A stretch of 64,000 nucleotides of DNA from the NCBI GenBank assembly GCA_017395935.1, contig JAFQNL010000025.1:1-64000 (forward strand). Direction: 5' to 3'. The stretch is from Oscillospiraceae bacterium (GTDB taxonomy: Bacteria; Bacillota; Clostridia; Oscillospirales; Oscillospiraceae). Under the pieces are notes generated by a model that worked only from the letters and a program-made list of their open reading frames with translations, was not told where the DNA came from and made no database searches. Positions 27,242 to 35,579 of this stretch are shown in pieces (within the stretch, counting starts at the first letter, position 1; the number at the start of each line of letters is the position of its first letter). The position numbers were made by a program, and so were the translations under genes.

Positions 27242-28372
27242 TCAGTTGATCGACTTGAAGTATTCGTCTACCGTTTCCAGCAGCTGGCGGATGGGCAGAT
27301 GCTGGGGACACATGGCCTCGCACTGGCCGCACTTGATGCAGTCGTCACACTTGCCGAAGCGGGTGGCCAGATGCTCAAAGTAACCGCAGTGGCCGTTCCA
27401 GGTCCGGTCCACATTGATCTTGTAGTCGGCGTTGTAAAGGGAGAAGTACTGAGGAATGGCGATATTTTTGGGGCACTTGACGGTGCAGTAGCTGCAGCCG
27501 GTGCAGGGGATGGTGATATCAGCGTTGATGATCTCGGCGGCCTTGATGCACAAAGCCACTTCCTCCTCCGTCAGCGGCTGGAAGTCCTGCATATAGCTGG
27601 TATTGTCCAGCATATGCTCCATAGTTGTCATACCACTGAGGACCATAACTACGTTCTTCAGACTGGCGGCAAAGCGGACAGCCCAGGAGGAAATGCTCCG
27701 TTCGGGGGCGTGTTCTTTGAACATCCGGGCCGCTTCCTCGGGCACGTTAGCCAGCGTACCGCCCTTGATCGGCTCCATAACGATGACCTGCTTGCCGTGC
27801 TTTTCAGCGACCTCATAGCAGGCCCGGGACTGGATGGCAGGGCTCTCCCAGTCCAGATAGTTGATCTGGAGCTGAACCACATCGAACTCAGGGTGCTCAG
27901 TGAGCAGCTCGTCCAGCAGCTCGGGGCCATCATGGTAGGAGAAGCCGATCTTCTTTACGGCGCCCTGTGCCTTCTTGTCCTTGATCCAGCGGAAGCAGTC
28001 GTACTTTTTGAAGTTGACCAGCGAGTTGGAGTTGACGTCGTGGAGCAGATAGTAGTCGAAGTAGCCGGCGCCTGTTTTGCGAAGCTGCTCGTTGAAGAGC
28101 CAATCCCGGTCGGCCTCGCTCTTAAGCATATAGGCCGGCAGCTTGGTGGTGATGGTATAGTTTTCCCGGGGGTGACGGTCGGTCAGGCAGATCTTGACAG
28201 CCTCTTCGCTCCGGTGGCCGCAATACATCCAAGCGGTGTCGAAATAGGTAAAGCCCCGCTCCAAATACAGGTCCACCATCTTTTTGGTCAGTTCAAAATC
28301 AATGCTGCCCTCGTCGTTGGGATCGGTTCGATACAGACGCATCATGCCAAAACCCAGTTTCTTAGCGCTCAT
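27242..28372 (-). CDS. Aldo/keto reductase with C-terminal 2[4Fe-4S] ferredoxin domain
   Basis: A 376-residue oxidoreductase. Residues 1-265 form an aldo/keto reductase barrel (LGFGMMRL, FDTAWMYCGHRSE, YDYYLLHDVNSN region, KKIGFSYHD, EPIKGGTL). The C-terminus has two cysteine clusters, CTGCSYCTVKCP and CDDCIKCGQCEAMCP, able to hold two 4Fe-4S centres. The fusion is common in anaerobes and suggests that ferredoxin or an internal electron relay is used; the substrate is unknown. AGGAGG precedes the ATG at 28372; the longer frame to 28435 overlaps the promoter and is not used. Confidence 0.9.
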   Translation of the reverse strand: MSAKKLGFGMMRLYRTDPNDEGSIDFELTKKMVDLYLERGFTYFDTAWMYCGHRSEEAVKICLTDRHPRENYTITTKLPAYMLKSEADRDWLFNEQLRKTGAGYFDYYLLHDVNSNSLVNFKKYDCFRWIKDKKAQGAVKKIGFSYHDGPELLDELLTEHPEFDVVQLQINYLDWESPAIQSRACYEVAEKHGKQVIVMEPIKGGTLANVPEEAARMFKEHAPERSISSWAVRFAASLKNVVMVLSGMTTMEHMLDNTSYMQDFQPLTEEEVALCIKAAEIINADITIPCTGCSYCTVKCPKNIAIPQYFSLYNADYKINVDRTWNGHCGYFEHLATRFGKCDDCIKCGQCEAMCPQHLPIRQLLETVDEYFKSIN

Positions 28373-28406
28373 GAGTATGCCTCCTGTCAATATGTTTCTT
28401 AAGCTC

Positions 28407-28435
28407 ATCATACCACCGTCGGAAGACGGGCGCAA
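28407..28435 (-). promoter_or_regulatory. Promoter of the aldo/keto reductase
   Basis: TTGCGC (28430-28435, minus) and TATGAT (28407-28412) are 17 bp apart. Confidence 0.55.
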
Positions 28436-28491
28436 GAGCGGAGCGGGAAGAAACTTCTCTCCCCCGACCGTCGGCTTTTTCCCTGAAAGAC

Positions 28492-28520
28492 TTGCGAATC
28501 ATCCCCGGAGCAAGTATAAT
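28492..28520 (+). promoter_or_regulatory. Promoter of ychF
   Basis: TTGCGA (28492-28497) and TATAAT (28515-28520) are 17 bp apart. Confidence 0.7.
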
Positions 28521-28568
28521 TAAGGATTGAACATGACCGCCCGCTTCGGACGAAAGGAAGATAGACTG

Positions 28569-29666
28569 ATGAAATTAGGTATCGTGGGTCTGCCCAACGT
28601 GGGCAAGAGCACCCTCTTCAACGCCATTACCAACGCCGGTGCCGAGTGCGCCAACTACCCCTTCTGCACCATTGAGCCCAACGTGGGTACCGTAGCAGTG
28701 CCGGATAGCCGGCTGGACTGGCTGACCGATCTCTACCATCCCAAGAAGACCACGCCTGCCGTTATCGAGTTCGTGGATATCGCCGGTCTGGTCAAGGGCG
28801 CCAGCCGGGGCGAGGGTCTGGGCAATAAGTTCCTGTCCAATATCCGGGGAACCGAGGCCATTGTCCATGTGGTCCGCTGCTTCGACGACGAGAACGTGAT
28901 CCACGTAGAGGGCAGCACCGACCCCATCCGGGATATCGGCACCATCGACCTGGAGCTGATCATGGCCGACGTGGAGATGGCCGACCGGCGGATTGATAAG
29001 GCCAGAAAGGCCGCTAAGGGAGACAAGAAGTTTCTGGAAGAGGTCCGGGTCTTTGAAGGCCTCCGGGACTGGCTCAATGACGGAAACTCTGCCCGGAGCT
29101 ATGACTGCACCCCCGAGGAGCGGGAGCTGATTGGGACCAGCGACCTGCTCAGCCTGAAGCCGATTATTTATGCCGCCAATCTGGACGAGGACACCTTTGC
29201 CGGCGGCGGCTACGAGGAAAACCCCTACTATCTGCAGGTAAAAGAACTGGCCGAGAAGGAAGGGGCTCAGGTTATCCCCGTTTGCGCCAAGCTGGAAGAA
29301 GAGCTGAGCCAGATGGAGGGGGAGGAGCTGGAGATGTTCATGGAAGAACTGGGCATCTCCGAGTCCGGTCTGGACCGGCTGATCAAGGCCAGCTATACCC
29401 TGCTGGGCCTCATCTCCTTCCTGACTTCCGGCGAGGACGAGTGCCGGGCATGGACCATTACCAAGGGCACCAAGGCTCCTCAGGCCGCCGGTAAGATCCA
29501 CTCTGACTTCGAGCGGGGCTTTATCCGGGCCGAGGTCATCGCTTACGAGGACATGGTAGCCTGCGGCAGCGAGAAGGTGGCCAAGGAAAAGGGCCTCATG
29601 CGCTCTGAAGGCAAGGAGTATGTTGTGGCCGACGGTGATATTATCCTGTTCCGATTCAACGTATAA
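28569..29666 (+). CDS. ychF: Redox-regulated ATPase/GTPase YchF (Obg family)
   Basis: A 365-residue YchF/Ola1-type P-loop NTPase that binds ribosomes and usually prefers ATP. The G1 motif GLPNVGKST lies at 6-14, [19 protein letters not shown] is the G3 region, and the central coiled coil and a C-terminal TGS domain (about 280-365) are present. The sequence begins [16 protein letters not shown] 28569 follows AAAGGAAGA; an upstream in-frame ATG at 28527 lacks a site. It is a single-gene unit. Confidence 0.96.
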   Translation: MKLGIVGLPNVGKSTLFNAITNAGAECANYPFCTIEPNVGTVAVPDSRLDWLTDLYHPKKTTPAVIEFVDIAGLVKGASRGEGLGNKFLSNIRGTEAIVHVVRCFDDENVIHVEGSTDPIRDIGTIDLELIMADVEMADRRIDKARKAAKGDKKFLEEVRVFEGLRDWLNDGNSARSYDCTPEERELIGTSDLLSLKPIIYAANLDEDTFAGGGYEENPYYLQVKELAEKEGAQVIPVCAKLEEELSQMEGEELEMFMEELGISESGLDRLIKASYTLLGLISFLTSGEDECRAWTITKGTKAPQAAGKIHSDFERGFIRAEVIAYEDMVACGSEKVAKEKGLMRSEGKEYVVADGDIILFRFNV

Positions 29667-29678
29667 TTGAAGCGCTAT

Positions 29679-29714
29679 TACCCCCGGCCGTTGGGCTGGG
29701 GGTATGGTCTTTTT
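29679..29714 (+). terminator. Terminator of ychF
   Basis: TACCCCCGGCC/GGCTGGGGGTA (29679-29689, 29694-29704; one G-U pair) is followed by TGGTCTTTTTC. Confidence 0.85.
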
Positions 29715-29813
29715 CGGGCAGACGCCTTGGGACCGGAAATTTTCCGCGGCCTCCTGTAACGAATGGCCGCTCAAAAGCATAAACAGACAAAGACCGGAAA
29801 GGGGGGAGAAGAG

Positions 29814-30296
29814 ATGCAGTCCATGGAAGAGGTCTATCGGGACCACAGTCAGACAGTATACCGCTATCTCCTCTCCCTGACCCGGGAGGAGCAGCTGGCC
29901 GAGGAGCTGACTCAGGAGACCTTCTATCAGGCGGTCAGAAGTATACACCGCTATGACGGATCCTGCAAAATGACCACCTGGCTCTGCTCCATCGCAAAGC
30001 ATCAGCTGGCCGCCTACCGCCGGAAACACCCGGCTCAGACAGAGGAGCGGGATTGGGCGCTTGCCGGCCCCTCGGCGGAGCATACCGCGCTGGACAAGCT
30101 GGAGCGGGTGCGGCTGCTGCGTCGGCTCCATGCGCTGCCGGAGCCGGGCCGTGAGGTGGCCTACCTTCGGATCTTCGGAGACCTCTCCTTCCGGGAGATC
30201 GGTCAGGTGCTGAACAAAACGGAAAACTGGGCTCGGGTCACCTATTACCGGGCCAAAGAGCGACTGCGAAAGGAGCTGGAAGCAGATGAAGAATAA
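29814..30296 (+). CDS. ECF-type RNA polymerase sigma factor
   Basis: A 160-residue sigma-70 family protein of the ECF class. Region 2 lies at about 8-75 (YRDHSQTVYRYLLSL, AEELTQETFYQAVRSI, TTWLCSIAKHQLAAYRR) and region 4 at about 100-155 (LPEPGREVAYLRIFGDLSFREIG). AAGGGGGGAGA sets ATG 29814 rather than the in-frame ATG at 29763. Its end overlaps the start of an anti-sigma factor gene by 11 bases, the usual partner arrangement. No matching ECF promoter pair could be confirmed upstream. Confidence 0.92.
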   Translation: MQSMEEVYRDHSQTVYRYLLSLTREEQLAEELTQETFYQAVRSIHRYDGSCKMTTWLCSIAKHQLAAYRRKHPAQTEERDWALAGPSAEHTALDKLERVRLLRRLHALPEPGREVAYLRIFGDLSFREIGQVLNKTENWARVTYYRAKERLRKELEADEE

Positions 30297-31650
30297 TCTG
30301 AGCTGCGAGATCGTCCGGGATCTGCTCCCTTCTTATGTGGAAGGGCTGGCCAGTCAGACCACCAATGAGGCGGTGGAGGCCCATCTGGCCGAGTGCACGG
30401 ACTGCAGCGATATGGCAATGCGGATGAAAAGTCCGGAGCCCGAGCCGGAGCAGCAGCGCCGGAGAGCGGAGATAGACTACCTGAAAGGAATCAAGCGCCA
30501 TAACTGGGCCCGGATCGCCGAGACCGCTGTGCTGGTAGCTGTGCTGGTCTTCGCCCTCTTTTGGATTCGGAGCCATCTGGTGGGTCGGGAGGCTGATGAC
30601 CGGTTTATCTCCTGCGGAGCGTCGCTGGTGGACGAGACGGTGGTGCTCTCCGGACAGTTTCTGACCGACGGCATGGCCTTCGGCGGCGTGAGCTGGACGG
30701 AGGAGGCAGGGATTGTCACCGCCCGGGTCAAATGGGTGGAGCCCAGTGTTCTCTTTTTCAGTGCCCGGGAGATCAACGCCCGCTACACCCCTCAGGGTGA
30801 CGTCCGTCAGATCCGGTTGGGTAACCGGATCCTCTGGGAGGAGGGCGTGTCCATCAATCCGTCCATCTCCCGGATCTACGAGACGGCCCATGCCTATGTG
30901 GGCGATGTTACAGCCGACGTAGCGCTGGCCAATGCGCTGGGGATCGGGGATCGGCTGGGCCCCTTTACCAATGAGCTCCAGACCACAGAGGAGCCCTATG
31001 GCTGGACCATCTGTCTGGAGGAGGAATATCCCCTGGCCCGGAAGGAGCAGATCCGTCCCTATCTGGAGGGCTATTCCTGTGCCATGCTGGCACTGGTGGA
31101 CAATCTGGGCTATGTGAGCTGGGAGTATGACTCCGGCCAGCAGACTGAGGTCTATACCGTCACCGCCCAGATGGCCGGAGAGCTTACCGGCGCCGATATT
31201 AAGAGCTGGGGAGGGAGCGCCACAGCCTTTCAGGAGCTGGTGCAGCTGTTGGATCTGGGCAACACGGTCACTCAGGGCCATCAGCTCCCCATGAACGGAG
31301 ATACCCGGATTGAGATCATCTCGGAGAGCCGGCGACCTGTTCTGGCTGTTGAAATCTGTTACCGCTATACCCCTGACGGTGAGATATTCCAGTCCGGCGG
31401 TGTCTGCAACGCCGACGGGGAGAGCGACCTCTTCGGAACGGAGAAGCAGGTCACCTTTGACCTCCGGACGGAAGACCTGGAACAGCTCTCCTCCCCGGTG
31501 GATATGGCTCAGATTTCCTTTGACCTCTATGTGACCGACATGGAGGGAAAGGAGCATCTGGCGGCAGAGAACATCTGTCCCCAGCTTCAGCCGGGCTGGA
31601 GCTGCAGCTATACCCTGATTGACGAGGGAGATGGGTTCGCCCTCCGCTAA
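30286..31650 (+). CDS. Zinc-finger anti-sigma factor with large extracytoplasmic domain
   Basis: A 454-residue membrane anti-sigma factor. The N-terminus has a zinc anti-sigma motif (C7...H33-x3-C37-x2-C40, from SCEIVRDLLPSYVEG to HLAECTDC). One membrane helix follows at about 76-96 (ARIAETAVLVAVLVFALFWI). The 350-residue exterior is unrelated to anything I recognise and could sense a signal or bind a ligand. It should hold the preceding ECF factor at the membrane until released. Long sensors are less common in this class, so the ligand domain is of interest. Confidence 0.85.
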   Translation: MKNNLSCEIVRDLLPSYVEGLASQTTNEAVEAHLAECTDCSDMAMRMKSPEPEPEQQRRRAEIDYLKGIKRHNWARIAETAVLVAVLVFALFWIRSHLVGREADDRFISCGASLVDETVVLSGQFLTDGMAFGGVSWTEEAGIVTARVKWVEPSVLFFSAREINARYTPQGDVRQIRLGNRILWEEGVSINPSISRIYETAHAYVGDVTADVALANALGIGDRLGPFTNELQTTEEPYGWTICLEEEYPLARKEQIRPYLEGYSCAMLALVDNLGYVSWEYDSGQQTEVYTVTAQMAGELTGADIKSWGGSATAFQELVQLLDLGNTVTQGHQLPMNGDTRIEIISESRRPVLAVEICYRYTPDGEIFQSGGVCNADGESDLFGTEKQVTFDLRTEDLEQLSSPVDMAQISFDLYVTDMEGKEHLAAENICPQLQPGWSCSYTLIDEGDGFALR

Positions 31651-31891
31651 AAGAGAACCGCTGGCCTGTCGGGCTCACGAATACGGGAGCCCGTTGCTCT
31701 CTCTTGGCATATATAGACGATCGAGGAGCTGGCCTGCCGGTCGGACCATACGTATCAGCTCAAAGCGGGTTCCTCTGTCCGCCGCTCCACAGTCTGGATG
31801 GCTCTGCCGCGGCGGCGCTCCGGCAGCGAGTCTCCGGCTGAAGGACCGGATCAAAGGGAAAGCTCCCTCTTTGAGGGAGCCTTTTCGCATC
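31651..31891. other. Non-coding gap with hairpins between the anti-sigma gene and gpr
   Basis: No gene is supported here. CGGGCTC/GAGCCCG (31670-31676, 31687-31693) could end the anti-sigma transcript. GCTCCCTC/GAGGGAGC (31862-31869, 31873-31880) with T-rich flanks on both strands looks like a shared terminator for the converging genes. Short frames that run through these repeats have no ribosome sites. Confidence 0.55.
31855..31886. terminator. Bidirectional hairpin terminator between the anti-sigma gene and gpr
   Basis: GCTCCCTC/GAGGGAGC with loop TTT. CCTTTTCG follows on the plus strand and TTTCCCTTT on the minus strand. Confidence 0.65.
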
Positions 31892-32776
31892 TCAACTCAG
31901 CAGCAGCTCAATATCTTCCAGCTCCAGCCCCTCCTGAAGGCCCAGATCCAGCCCGAAGCCGATGAGCTTGGCCAGATCGGTGATCTGGCTGTCGATATCC
32001 TTGGAGGTGACCAGAACGGAGGACAGAGACCGGTCCCGGAGCTGGCCTCCGGTCAGATCGGCGGCCAGCGTCTGCCCATCCACCACGGTGGGCACCCCAA
32101 CTGCCAGTACCGGAAGCCCCAGCGTGGCCCGACTCAGCTCCCGGCGGCTGTTTCCAATACCGGAGCCGGGGATAATGCCGGTATCGGCCATTTGAAGGGT
32201 GGTGCACAGCCGGTGAACTGACCGGGCTGCCAGCGCGTCAATGGCGATCAGGCAGGCCGGTCGGAGATCCCGGACCAGCGCGGCCAGCAGATCTCCTGTC
32301 TCCACGCCGGTGGTCCCCAGCACTCCGGGGGAGAGGGCGGCCACCGGCCGGAACAGGTCGAAGCGGCCGGGGGACTGGGAGAGAAGATGGCGGGTGACCA
32401 GTACATGATCACAGCTTCTGGGCCCTACGGCGTCAGGGGTGACCATTCGGTTGCCCAGCCCCACCACCAGCGCTTCTCCCTTTTGGCCCATGCCGGCAGG
32501 CAGCAGCTCCCGCAGCAGCTGAGCGACAGCCCGGGCGCCCCGGGAGAAGGCTTCCGGCTCCCGCCGGAAGAGCGGACCCAGCTCCAGAGTCAGATAACGG
32601 CCCTCCGGTTTTCCCACCAGACGGGCGCCCTCAGCCGAAGTGACCGAGACCCGGGTCAGCCGGTAGCCCAGCAGCTCTTCCTCCCGGCTCTCCACCCCGG
32701 GAAGGGGTTTTTCCGGGCTGTGACCCATGATCTGGGCCGATTCCAGTGCAAGATCGGTACGAAACGCGCCTCCCAT
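31892..32776 (-). CDS. gpr: Germination protease GPR
   Basis: A 294-residue GPR, the endopeptidase that degrades small acid-soluble spore proteins on germination and is made as a zymogen in the forespore. The family signatures are FRTDLALES near the N-terminus, VVGLGNRMVTPDAVGPRSCDHV region, PGVLGTTGVET and ACLIAIDALAARS. AAGGAGGC precedes ATG 32776; the frame is open to 32848, but those codons are outside the family. No clear sigma-G promoter was seen. It is independent evidence that the organism sporulates. Confidence 0.93.
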   Translation of the reverse strand: MGGAFRTDLALESAQIMGHSPEKPLPGVESREEELLGYRLTRVSVTSAEGARLVGKPEGRYLTLELGPLFRREPEAFSRGARAVAQLLRELLPAGMGQKGEALVVGLGNRMVTPDAVGPRSCDHVLVTRHLLSQSPGRFDLFRPVAALSPGVLGTTGVETGDLLAALVRDLRPACLIAIDALAARSVHRLCTTLQMADTGIIPGSGIGNSRRELSRATLGLPVLAVGVPTVVDGQTLAADLTGGQLRDRSLSSVLVTSKDIDSQITDLAKLIGFGLDLGLQEGLELEDIELLLS

Positions 32777-32891
32777 AGCCGCCTCCTTGGCAAGTGTGCT
32801 ACAATATTTTGTGGTGATGTCTGCTTCCTCCACTATTTTCCGCCCCAAGAAGCCAGTTATTCAGAAAGTTCAAAAAAATTTGAAAAAACAG

Positions 32892-32920
32892 TTGATTTTT
32901 CCTGAGCAAGGTGCTAGAAT
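32892..32920 (+). promoter_or_regulatory. Promoter of rpsT
   Basis: TTGATT (32892-32897) and TAGAAT (32915-32920) are 17 bp apart. Confidence 0.6.
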
Positions 32921-32974
32921 ACATAAATGCACGGGGACATTCTGTGCAAAATGCTATTAGAGGAGGTGTCTGGT

Positions 32975-33241
32975 TTGCCGAATATTAAGTCTGCCAAGAA
33001 GCGTGTTCTGGTGACTGAGACCAAGACCGCGCTGAACAAGTCTGCGAAATCTGCTGTTAAGACTTCCCTGAAGAAATTTGATGCCGCAGTGGCTGAGGGC
33101 AACCGCAGCGAGGCTGATAGCGCCTACAAAGTGGCTGTTCAGGCTGTCGACAAGGCTGCTGCCAAGGGCTTGATTCATAAGAACAAGGCTGCTAACAAGA
33201 AGAGCCAGCTGACCATCAAGCTGAACTCTATCGAGGGCTGA
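32975..33241 (+). CDS. rpsT: 30S ribosomal protein S20
   Basis: An 88-residue S20 that binds 16S rRNA early in 30S assembly. The protein begins with the family's PNIKSAKKRVLVTE and is rich in Lys and Ala. The start is a TTG at 32975, set by GAGGAGGTG 6 bases upstream; the in-frame ATG at 32927 would add 16 residues outside the family. E. coli rpsT also starts with UUG, where it is linked to autoregulation, so the same may hold here. A terminator follows directly. Confidence 0.96.
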   Translation: MPNIKSAKKRVLVTETKTALNKSAKSAVKTSLKKFDAAVAEGNRSEADSAYKVAVQAVDKAAAKGLIHKNKAANKKSQLTIKLNSIEG

Positions 33242-33261
33242 GCCTAAAGGGTATTGCATTT

Positions 33262-33287
33262 AACCGTCTGTTGATCAGGCGGTTTTT
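33262..33287 (+). terminator. Terminator of rpsT
   Basis: AACCGTCTG/CAGGCGGTT (33262-33270, 33276-33284; one G-U) is followed by TTTTT. Confidence 0.75.
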
Positions 33288-33333
33288 GCATTTTTCCCGG
33301 CAGCTCCCCCCTTCTGCCGGATCGGAGGACAAT

Positions 33334-34158
33334 ATGAAGCGTCTGGAACAGATCCCGGGCCTGGCCTTTGTCATCAAGGTCGTCCGGCTCTATTTTGACA
33401 AGCGTATCTCCCGGGCCAGTGCCCAGCTGGCCTACTATCTGGCCATGTGCCTTTTTCCCATGCTGATCGTGATCTCTGCTGCCGTGGGTATGATCCCGCT
33501 GGAGGACCAGCTGGTGCTGGACCAGTTCATCGCCCTGCTGCCTGAAGCGGCCAAAAGTCTGGTCTCCGATTACCTGGGCTATGTCCAGTCCAACCAGAGT
33601 CTGACACTGCTGGTAGGTGGTATCATTATGACCTTTCTGGCCTCCTCTGCCGCCTTTCAGGGTCTGATCGACATCTTTTACGAAATCTTTGGTCAGCGGC
33701 AGAGAAAGACGCTCTGGACGGCTCTGTTTACTCTGGCTCTGTCCCTGCTGCTGCCGCTGATGATCTATGGCGCCCTGCTGATTGTGCTGCTGGGAGACTG
33801 GCTGCTGGGCTTTGTGAAGTTTCTGCTGGATGTGCCGGTGCTCCATTACGGCTGGCGTCTGGCCCAGTGGATGCTCCCGCTGCTGGCCACCTTTCTGGTG
33901 CTGGCCCTGCTCTACCGGCTGACGGTGCCCAGCCGGAACTGCCCGAGACTGATTCTGCCGGGAGCGCTGGTGGGCGCGGTGACGCTGGTGGGCGCGACCA
34001 GAATCTTCTCCCTGTTTATGAGCTTGTCTACCCGCTATACGGTTATCTACGGCTCCCTGGCTTCGGTGATTATCCTACTGCTCTGGCTCTTTCTCTGCAG
34101 CAATATCATTATTCTGGGCAATGTATTCAACTGCCTCTGGAGCCGGAGAGACAAATGA
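33334..34158 (+). CDS. YihY/virulence factor BrkB family membrane protein
   Basis: A 274-residue polytopic membrane protein of the YihY/BrkB family (once misnamed RNase BN). Six membrane segments are visible, beginning AQLAYYLAMCLFPMLIVISA (about 31-50), with the conserved RLTVPSR and RYTVIYGSLASVIILLLWL near the C-terminus. The function is unknown; transport is only proposed for the family. GGAGG precedes ATG 33334 by 6 bases. It is ended by a strong terminator. Confidence 0.9.
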   Translation: MKRLEQIPGLAFVIKVVRLYFDKRISRASAQLAYYLAMCLFPMLIVISAAVGMIPLEDQLVLDQFIALLPEAAKSLVSDYLGYVQSNQSLTLLVGGIIMTFLASSAAFQGLIDIFYEIFGQRQRKTLWTALFTLALSLLLPLMIYGALLIVLLGDWLLGFVKFLLDVPVLHYGWRLAQWMLPLLATFLVLALLYRLTVPSRNCPRLILPGALVGAVTLVGATRIFSLFMSLSTRYTVIYGSLASVIILLLWLFLCSNIIILGNVFNCLWSRRDK

Positions 34159-34164
34159 AAGAAA

Positions 34165-34209
34165 AGATCCGCCTGATCTGAGAGTGGAATCAGGCGGATC
34201 TCTTTTTTT
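34165..34209. terminator. Bidirectional terminator between the YihY gene and the second CapA gene
   Basis: AGATCCGCCTGAT/ATCAGGCGGATCT (34165-34177, 34189-34201) is followed by CTTTTTTT. On the minus strand the tail is TTTTCTTTC. Confidence 0.9.
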
Positions 34210-34229
34210 GGTTTCCGGCAGATGCCGGC

Positions 34230-35531
34230 TTATTCTCTCCAGAGAGAGCCGAAGACAGTATCGCAGATCTCCTGACAGTAGGCCAGAGAGAACTTGCTGT
34301 CCTTTGCGCTCATGGCATTTTCCGCAGCCAGCGCTTCGGTGTAGTCTTCGATGGCATAGACGGTGGGATTGCCCGAGCCCTCTTTCATATGGGCGATCAG
34401 AGGCGTAACGCCGTAGTCGGCGATGGAGACCTGACCTTCGTCAATGGAGAGGGTGACCTCTGCCATGGCGCCTACAGCCCGCTGCCGGACCCCGTCGCCG
34501 CTGTCGCTGGTAAAGTTGATAAAGTTGCCCAGCGACCAATAGACCAGCATCCGGTTGCCCGCCTCGTCCTCCAGCCACTCCACCGGCTGGATTACATGAG
34601 AGTGGGTACCGAGGACCAGATCCACGCCGTTTTCCAGAAACAGATCGGCCCAGGTCCGGACACTGTCCGGAGGCGTATGGGTGTATTCCGAGCCCCAGTG
34701 GGGAGCGACCACAATAAAGTCGGCCTTTTCATTGGCCTCGGCCAGATCGGCCAGTACCAGATCTTCCTCCAGCATATCCACCATGTAGGGCATCGGCAGA
34801 CCGATCTCGTTGGTGCCGTAGGTATAGTTTAAAAAGGCGATGGTAGCCCCTTCAGCTTCATAGTAGCAGATCCGGCTCTCCTCCTTGTCGTGGATGCCCA
34901 GCACATGGATCTGAGGATAGACGCTCTCCCAGAAGCTGATACAGTTGAGCAGACCGCGCTCACCTTTGTCCAGAGCGTGGTTGGTGGCATGGAGCACCAT
35001 GTCAAAGCCGGCCTTCACCAGTGCGTCGCCTACCTCATAGGCGCCGTTAAAGGCGGGGTAACCGGAGAGACCCAGATCCTTGCCGCCCAGAATGACCTCC
35101 TGATTGACCAGCGCCAGGTCGGCCTGAGAGATCAGCTGTTTGGTATGGGCAAAAAAGTGGTCGTAATTGTAGCTGCCGTCGGCCATAAGACCGCTCTCCT
35201 GCAGCGGGTCATGGAGCAGAACGTCGCCTACCATGACCAGAGAGAGCTGGACCGGGCCCTCCTCCTCTTTCGGAAGGGGGTTGTCCGCCTCGTCAGGCAG
35301 CTGCTGGGGCTCCTGAGCGGCGGGGGGCGTCTGAGGTTCCTCCTCGCCGCCGGTGACCAGCCCCACCAGAGCGGCACAGCCCTTGAAGAGCAGGACCAGA
35401 ATGGCGATCAGTACCAGCAGAACGGCCAGACGGGTCAGTTCAAATTTCCAGCGCTTGGCGCTCCAATGGAGGATGCCCTTTTTGCGCCGTCTCCGGCGGC
35501 GGGGCGGCTGGGGACGATATTCTTCCGGCAT
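34230..35531 (-). CDS. Second CapA-family membrane-anchored protein
   Basis: A 433-residue CapA-family protein, paralogous to the one at 21633. It has a strongly basic cytosolic start (RRRRRRKKG), one membrane helix (about 33-52; LAVLLVLIAILVLLFKG), a Pro/Glu linker and a CapA domain from about 92 (LSLVMVGDVLLHD), with HATNHALDKG, IVVAPHWGSEY and LVLGTHSHVIQPVEW. The metal-site histidines and asparagine are all kept. It follows the ribF end of the translation operon with 48 bp between, so it may be the last gene of that transcript. Substrate unknown. Confidence 0.87.
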   Translation of the reverse strand: MPEEYRPQPPRRRRRRKKGILHWSAKRWKFELTRLAVLLVLIAILVLLFKGCAALVGLVTGGEEEPQTPPAAQEPQQLPDEADNPLPKEEEGPVQLSLVMVGDVLLHDPLQESGLMADGSYNYDHFFAHTKQLISQADLALVNQEVILGGKDLGLSGYPAFNGAYEVGDALVKAGFDMVLHATNHALDKGERGLLNCISFWESVYPQIHVLGIHDKEESRICYYEAEGATIAFLNYTYGTNEIGLPMPYMVDMLEEDLVLADLAEANEKADFIVVAPHWGSEYTHTPPDSVRTWADLFLENGVDLVLGTHSHVIQPVEWLEDEAGNRMLVYWSLGNFINFTSDSGDGVRQRAVGAMAEVTLSIDEGQVSIADYGVTPLIAHMKEGSGNPTVYAIEDYTEALAAENAMSAKDSKFSLAYCQEICDTVFGSLWRE

Positions 35532-35579
35532 GGCGGTCGCCTCTCTTTCTATGGCGGGTGGGTGGAAAAGGGAACATGG

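Noticed and set aside
31675-31890. Short minus-strand frame MRKGSLKEGAFPL... in the gap beside gpr
   Set aside because: It begins inside the terminator palindrome, has no ribosome site and no family features.
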